Below are positions 59,690-64,000 of a stretch of 64,000 nucleotides of DNA, piece after piece. The number at the start of each line of letters is the position of its first letter. Position 1 is the first letter of the stretch. Source of the stretch: Piezodorus guildinii (taxonomy: Eukaryota > Arthropoda > Insecta > Hemiptera > Pentatomidae); contig CM041297.1 of NCBI GenBank assembly GCA_023052935.1, positions 95,936,484 through 96,000,483 of the forward strand, given 5' to 3'. The position numbers and the translations under genes are program-made. A model generated the notes under the pieces. The model was not told the DNA's origin, ran no database searches, and saw nothing but the letters and a program-made list of their open reading frames with translations.

Positions 59690-59925
59690 TGGGGTCTCCT
59701 GTGGTTCATAACAGCTTTTTTGCCCAAGGATCGGGTTCCAACTTGGAAGTTATCCTAGGAATATTTAATGGGAAAAAAAATCCTTGGTTATGCTGTCCTT
59801 CAGAGGGGGCGTAATGTGCTGATTCAGGAATTTGTTATAGACCCCTGCCCTAATTAAATCTGGAAAGGCAAATTTTTGGACTCTCATTGTAGCAACGTCC
59901 AATAAGCACGTGACGTTAAATGTAT
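59690..59925 (+). mobile_element. SINE family 3 copy inside the Antp 5'UTR intron
   Basis: tttgcccaaggatcgggttc (degenerate box B), atcctaggaatatttaatgg, agggggcgtaatg and ctgccctaattaaatctgga follow the order of the copies at 7140 and 9305. Antisense relative to Antp. Confidence 0.55.
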
Positions 59926-60684
59926 AAATAACGTCCATTGGTCTTACAAATACATAAATTTTAGCTATTGAGATAATTTTTAATAAAATAGATGCCCAAT
60001 GAAACTGAATCCCAATCACTTTTAATGATCGCTTATTGAAACACCAGAAATATCTTCGTTTTTTATTAAGTTCAAAACCTATTTGTGGTCATTGCGTTTT
60101 GATTGGCCAACCATGGTTGGCAGTTTCAATAAAGATAAGACTACAGTTGACTGTAGTGTGAAGAGATTACCTACAATAAGCAGTATGAGAGATCTAGTTA
60201 TGAGAATTATAGTGTCTTTGAGTGAAGTACTATCACATGAATTATTCATTGCAGTGTATGATTATTTGCTGATAGTCATAATTATTATTAGGTTTAAAAT
60301 ATATAATGTAATGTCTTGCAGTATTGAGGCAATGATTAATGTAACTCATGATCCATTACTCACAAATAGAAGCTTTTATCACAATGAGTAAGTTTATTAA
60401 CAAGAATTACTCTCCTTAGCTCATAGCTGATTATTCTTCCTCCTACCTTTTGGCAATTTAATAGCTATACATCATTAAAATTTATGATAGTAAATAAATA
60501 ATTAATGGCAGTAAACCGAATCATTCTTATCGAAGATTCATCAATTATCATTTATGTCTAAAATAAAATAAAAAAATTATGTTTTTTTAAATCATGACAA
60601 GTGTCATTGAACAAAGTATCATTTATTCTAATATTGTAACTATTCTGCTGTCATATATATATGATACATAAAAGTGAGACTTAC

Positions 60685-60960
60685 AAGATCCCATGCATAC
60701 TCAGACAGCACATAAGATAATGCTGAGGGTGACAAGCAGAGAATCTACCTTCTCGACCGAACTCGAACCCACGGACACAGAGGAACCTCTCTTCCTGAGC
60801 CCGAACAGAACCACACAGAGACTACCAGTGTCAAAGGTGCCTCGTGAACAACGAAAGCCTTGTTTGCACAATGGAGTTGGAGACAGCTGGCCGGCAGTTG
60901 GTCGGATTTGATACATTCCCGCCCTCGTGTAATTCACGCTCAATCATTCGGATTGAGGCG
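60685..60960 (-). other. Antp: Candidate Antp 5'UTR exon / promoter-proximal region
   Basis: A GC-rich block ends on the minus strand with gatctt|GTAAGTCTCAC, a strong splice donor (GT at 60684-60683). Splicing to the 59468 acceptor would remove 1,217 bp. The block has no coherent reading frame in sense with Antp and no repeat similarity. GC-rich sequence continues to about 61120, so a transcription start within 60900-61130 is possible, comparable to the downstream (P2) promoter of Drosophila Antp. The upstream boundary is not determined. Confidence 0.4.
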
Positions 60961-61929
60961 TCACGCGTGTGTTTAGATATGCGGATCCGCGTTTTAATCC
61001 CACCCCACGCCAGATAGTAAATGACTAATTAGTAGCTCGAATCCATTTATAACTTAGTATTGTGTCGCAATTACCATCACCAATGATGTCTCATTCATAT
61101 TAGTGCGACCCTTTACTGAATAAACATCGGATGGAAAGGCTCATTTAAAATTGATATGAGTCTTGTTTAGTGGTGTTTCATCATGGCCGAAGATATATTT
61201 GTAGATTCAATATACATATATCCTTGTTCAACTATTTCCAAAACCTATTTACCTACATAATATGTGTGAAAAAAAAGAAACAAAAAGTTAATGTGGTTTT
61301 CAGTTCGCATACAAAATAGTAATTAAATCTTTTTAATTTGTTGTCAGCTTTGATCTAACTAAATAACAAAAATATTTTTAATTTAATATCGCATGAGTCA
61401 AAAAAATTATTTACAACTTATTAGAAAATATAATTTTACAAAGTAAAGATTGTAATATGATTGAGTGAATATTTTTAAATCCTTGGACGGCATATATATG
61501 CTTTTCGTATTCTTTTCAAATAAAAGTTATTACTCCTATTGATATCATTTAAAATAAAATTTATGATGATTAAATATTTTTATGCTCAGATGTCAAAATG
61601 GTATCAGTTTTTTTTTTTTTCTAATAGAAATGAGAGTTATTCACGTTCTGGAATGTCATTCGTTCATGTTTAGAAGGCGACAAAATGTCAGTGTTTCTCT
61701 ATCGGTTTACAAGACAACAACACTACCTTGTACAAATAAACGATCCACCTTCTAACATGAGTGAACAACACTCTAGAAAGTGAAACACTGCTATTTCTAG
61801 AAAAAGTGACATTATAAGAGTATAAGCTAATAAATAATCAAATACAAAATAAATTATGGACTTATCAAGATATAATCATTGCAAGAATCAATGAATTAAG
61901 TAAACTTAATATTAAGTAAATCCGGATTC

Positions 61930-62130
61930 TATTGGGAAAATGGCAGTTTATGGTATACCTTAATGATTATTTTGACTTTAACATCCCATTTGTCGCAGGC
62001 CTAACCAGAAATAACTCTGTTTCCTTCCCCTTACAAACCCACTTGTCCGTAACCTATATTCCTGAAAACCTTCAGAGGCGATTGAAAAGAAGGTGGCCTC
62101 CTGACTTACTTAAAATAGTTATTAAAATCA
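61930..62130 (+). mobile_element. Jockey-like LINE C-terminal fragment
   Basis: The frame at 61932-62138 ends HLSVTYIPENLQRRLKRRWP, followed by PDLL. Its RRLKRRWP.DL end matches the Jockey terminus encoded at 35300-35330 (RRLKRRWPRDL). Flanks are AT-rich. Confidence 0.6.
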
Positions 62131-62634
62131 ATGGATAGTTCTTTCATGCCATGTATCGTCCTACACATGTACTTGTATTTCTTTAATACACTAGAAAATT
62201 ACAACAACAAAAATTAAATAATTTGTTTACTATAAACTACACTCAACGGTGATTGTTTTCAAATCTACGTTTCGAAGGTTGAAATTCTAAATTTAAAAAC
62301 TATTTTCCTAATTCTTTTTTTTTTTTTTTTATTAATCAGATAATACTGAACTGTTAGTTGGACTCCGATTCGATCCTGACCTGAAAGGGTCGACTTATTT
62401 CGTGACCAGTCAGTCTTACCACTCAAGAATAGGTTGATAAAATATATCTATCCTAGATAGAGTGTTTAAGAGCGCCATAGCCGATAAACGATGAAAGTAT
62501 GGCAAGTTATTTCAAGACCAAAAATCACTAAAAAGTCTATGTATGTATGAAGTCTTACACCATACACAGTCCAGTGCACACTACCCAATACCAAGTTAGA
62601 GGAGAATCATCAAAAAGTAACATGGAAAACTTAC

Positions 62635-62696
62635 CCCATGATTTCTAATAATCCACTAGATAAGAACAAAGAGCCACTGGAGAAGACAGATCAAGA
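62635..62696 (-). other. Antp: Candidate 62-bp Antp 5'UTR micro-exon
   Basis: On the minus strand a pyrimidine-rich acceptor tctgtctctttcag (AG at 62698-62697) is followed 62 bp later by CATGGG|GTAAGT (GT at 62634-62633). Both signals are strong. The exon carries an ATG five bases before the donor, which, if joined to the 59467 exon, would give a tiny upstream ORF ending after six codons. Supported by splice motifs only. Confidence 0.35.
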
Positions 62697-62699
62697 CTG

Positions 62700-62970
62700 A
62701 AAGAGACAGAGCAGTGCACTGATTGGCGGAGCAGGAAAATGAGCGAATACACGTGCGGAGGAACACGTGTGCTCACTGATGAACATGTGCCTCGTGCAAC
62801 ACTAACATATCGCTTACATCCGCTAAACGGATCCAGGGTTAGGAGCTCATTAGGAAGCTGGAGGTCTGGGGTATTGGAGAAAGAAATGTCAAGAGAACGA
62901 AGGAAATGGGTTAGAAAAGTAAGGAAAGTAAGCAGGTGGAGTGCCTTGATGATATCTTATCAATGACAAC
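62700..62970. promoter_or_regulatory. GC-richer island upstream of the candidate micro-exon
   Basis: Contains gattggcgga (62721-62730), two nearby cacgtg-type boxes (acacgtgcgg at 62749 and aacacgtgtg at 62763) and cctcgtgcaac. It may be promoter or enhancer sequence. The 75-codon plus frame (62739-62966) has no recognisable domain. Confidence 0.3.
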
Positions 62971-63039
62971 AAGCAAGATTTTTTTTTTTTACATGAAATA
63001 CAATTTATGAATACGAAATCCCACAGGTAATAAAATTAA

Positions 63040-63700
63040 TTTAATAAAAAAATAATCTTTATCGGCTTTTCATCACTATTCATTAACTTTCACAAGTTAG
63101 TGTATAATATAATATTTTATCTAAAATCTTAGCTCTCCGACGATATATTATACATCTATATTACAATTCTTTTGTTCAAAAATACAAAAATTACATTTAA
63201 AACAAACACATCCTACATATTTTATCTACCCGATTTTTATCAATGGTAACAAGATTATATGGGTAACTTTCTCGAATTTACAAAATTAAAGGTACTTAGA
63301 AGGAGAAAAATCAGAATAAATCCTATACTATATTAAAGTCCATTAAATCGTACATCGATATAGCGAGTTCAATATATATAATGATCGAAAACGTTAAAGC
63401 CGTTTTTAGAAAATCCTAAAAGGTTGCAAATGCTTGTTATAAATTGACTCTTCTGGTTAGCCGATCATGACGAAAGTTTGCTGTAACATCTCTGGCGTTT
63501 AGTTGCATTAAAATTGAAATTTCAGTTTCGTACGACTAACTTATTGGTCAACTTACCATACAGGGACACACATACAGAACTTTTCGCGCGGTTATTTAGA
63601 CCATAAAACGTGTATTTCCGTTGAAAAATAGAATTCCTAAATTGATCACAGTACTTTCCCTTACCATATATTTCATACATTCACACATCTAAGTGAAAGT
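63040..63700 (-). repeat. AT-rich interspersed repeat family B, longest copy
   Basis: Best preserved copy: tcatcactattcattaactt, ctctccgacgatatattata (the antisense of ATACCGTTGGAAAGC), aaaattaaaggtactt, gctgtaacatctctgg, taaaacgtgtatttccgttg, gatcacagtactttccctta and ccatatatttcatac. Non-coding. Such repeats are very numerous in some planthopper genomes as far as I recall, which is part of my species guess. Confidence 0.65.
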
Positions 63701-64000
63701 AAAAATATCTGTTAATTAATATCGAAACATAATTCCAATAATGTGAATTTTAATCATTATCAAGTTCAATTGAATTGGAATACTACTAATAAACTTATAA
63801 AAGTTAATATTTACGATTGATGGTATTTTATTCCTATTACCATTCTTTGTGTCAGAGATGGTGTTAGGAATTTCGCATAAGTAGGAAATGCCTACTGTTT
63901 AAGAAACGCTGATTAGGAAACGACATAAATTGCTAAATTGTGGCATACAATCTGGCGCCATGGAGGCATTCTAAGGCCTCTGGTTTAATCAGGACTGGAA

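Noticed and set aside
60083..60391. Plus-strand 102-codon frame in the Antp 5'UTR intron
   Set aside because: No ATG at its start, no recognisable domain, Ile/Val-rich middle; probably chance.

Overview
This is an AT-rich, animal (insect) genomic window dominated by one developmental gene. A minus-strand Antennapedia-class Hox gene spans most of the right half. Exon 58774-59398 encodes the MSSYF N-terminus and the YPWM hexapeptide. Exon 34710-34957 encodes a complete Antp-type homeodomain. The two join cleanly (phase 1, GT-AG, 23,816-bp intron) into a 290-residue protein. The intron length, AT-rich composition and repeat types point to an insect with a large, repeat-filled Hox cluster. The insect-type Antp protein and the AT-rich interspersed repeats make a hemipteran such as a planthopper my best guess, but the species is inference only.

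Layout. 1-32 kb lies 3' of Antp (the side where ftz/Scr would be expected) and contains no recognisable Hox coding exon. It holds AT-rich DNA, retroelement debris and several GC-richer islands that look like regulatory DNA (373-900, 8060-8290, 13385-13470, 18640-19130, 21770-21920, 24420-25010, 29070-29190, 30340-30650). About 32.3-34.7 kb is the likely Antp 3'UTR and downstream flank. 35-58.8 kb is the large Antp intron, with more GC-rich islands (36.8, 38.0, 38.8-39.3, 44.6-45.1, 48.8, 52.7-53.0, 54.7-55.1, 56.6-56.8 kb) among LINE fragments and fold-back structures. 58.8-59.5 kb is the first coding exon, and 59.5-64 kb is the 5'UTR intron plus upstream region with two candidate non-coding exons.

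Mobile DNA. I can distinguish RTE/CFDP2-like LINEs (11.0-11.7, 14.65-16.16, 50.1 kb), Jockey-like LINEs with a recurrent 3'UTR (22.7-23.2, 35.2-36.2, 41.9-42.3, 42.9, 62.0 kb), other non-LTR fragments (21.0-21.5, 25.5, 26.0-26.4 kb), three tRNA-derived SINE families (two copies with clear target-site duplications), Penelope-like terminal-repeat fragments with hammerhead-like motifs, and two AT-rich interspersed families called A and B below.

Most noteworthy: (i) a three-level nested insertion whose innermost LINE (14652-16156) carries a twin-priming-type 5' inversion and a 12-bp target-site duplication; (ii) two GC-rich islands 3' of Antp sharing a composite GGCCAT + TGATTTA motif; (iii) candidate Antp 5'UTR exons; (iv) a hammerhead-like Penelope terminal motif in a 12-bp inverted repeat; (v) a near-perfect ~490-bp palindrome and a second ~420-bp fold-back in the Antp intron; (vi) unrecognised coding-like relics at 3982-4297, 13850-14121, 27467-27542 and 46507-46575. 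I found no CRISPR, no bacterial-type genes and no confident new system; the unrecognised pieces are stated as such.
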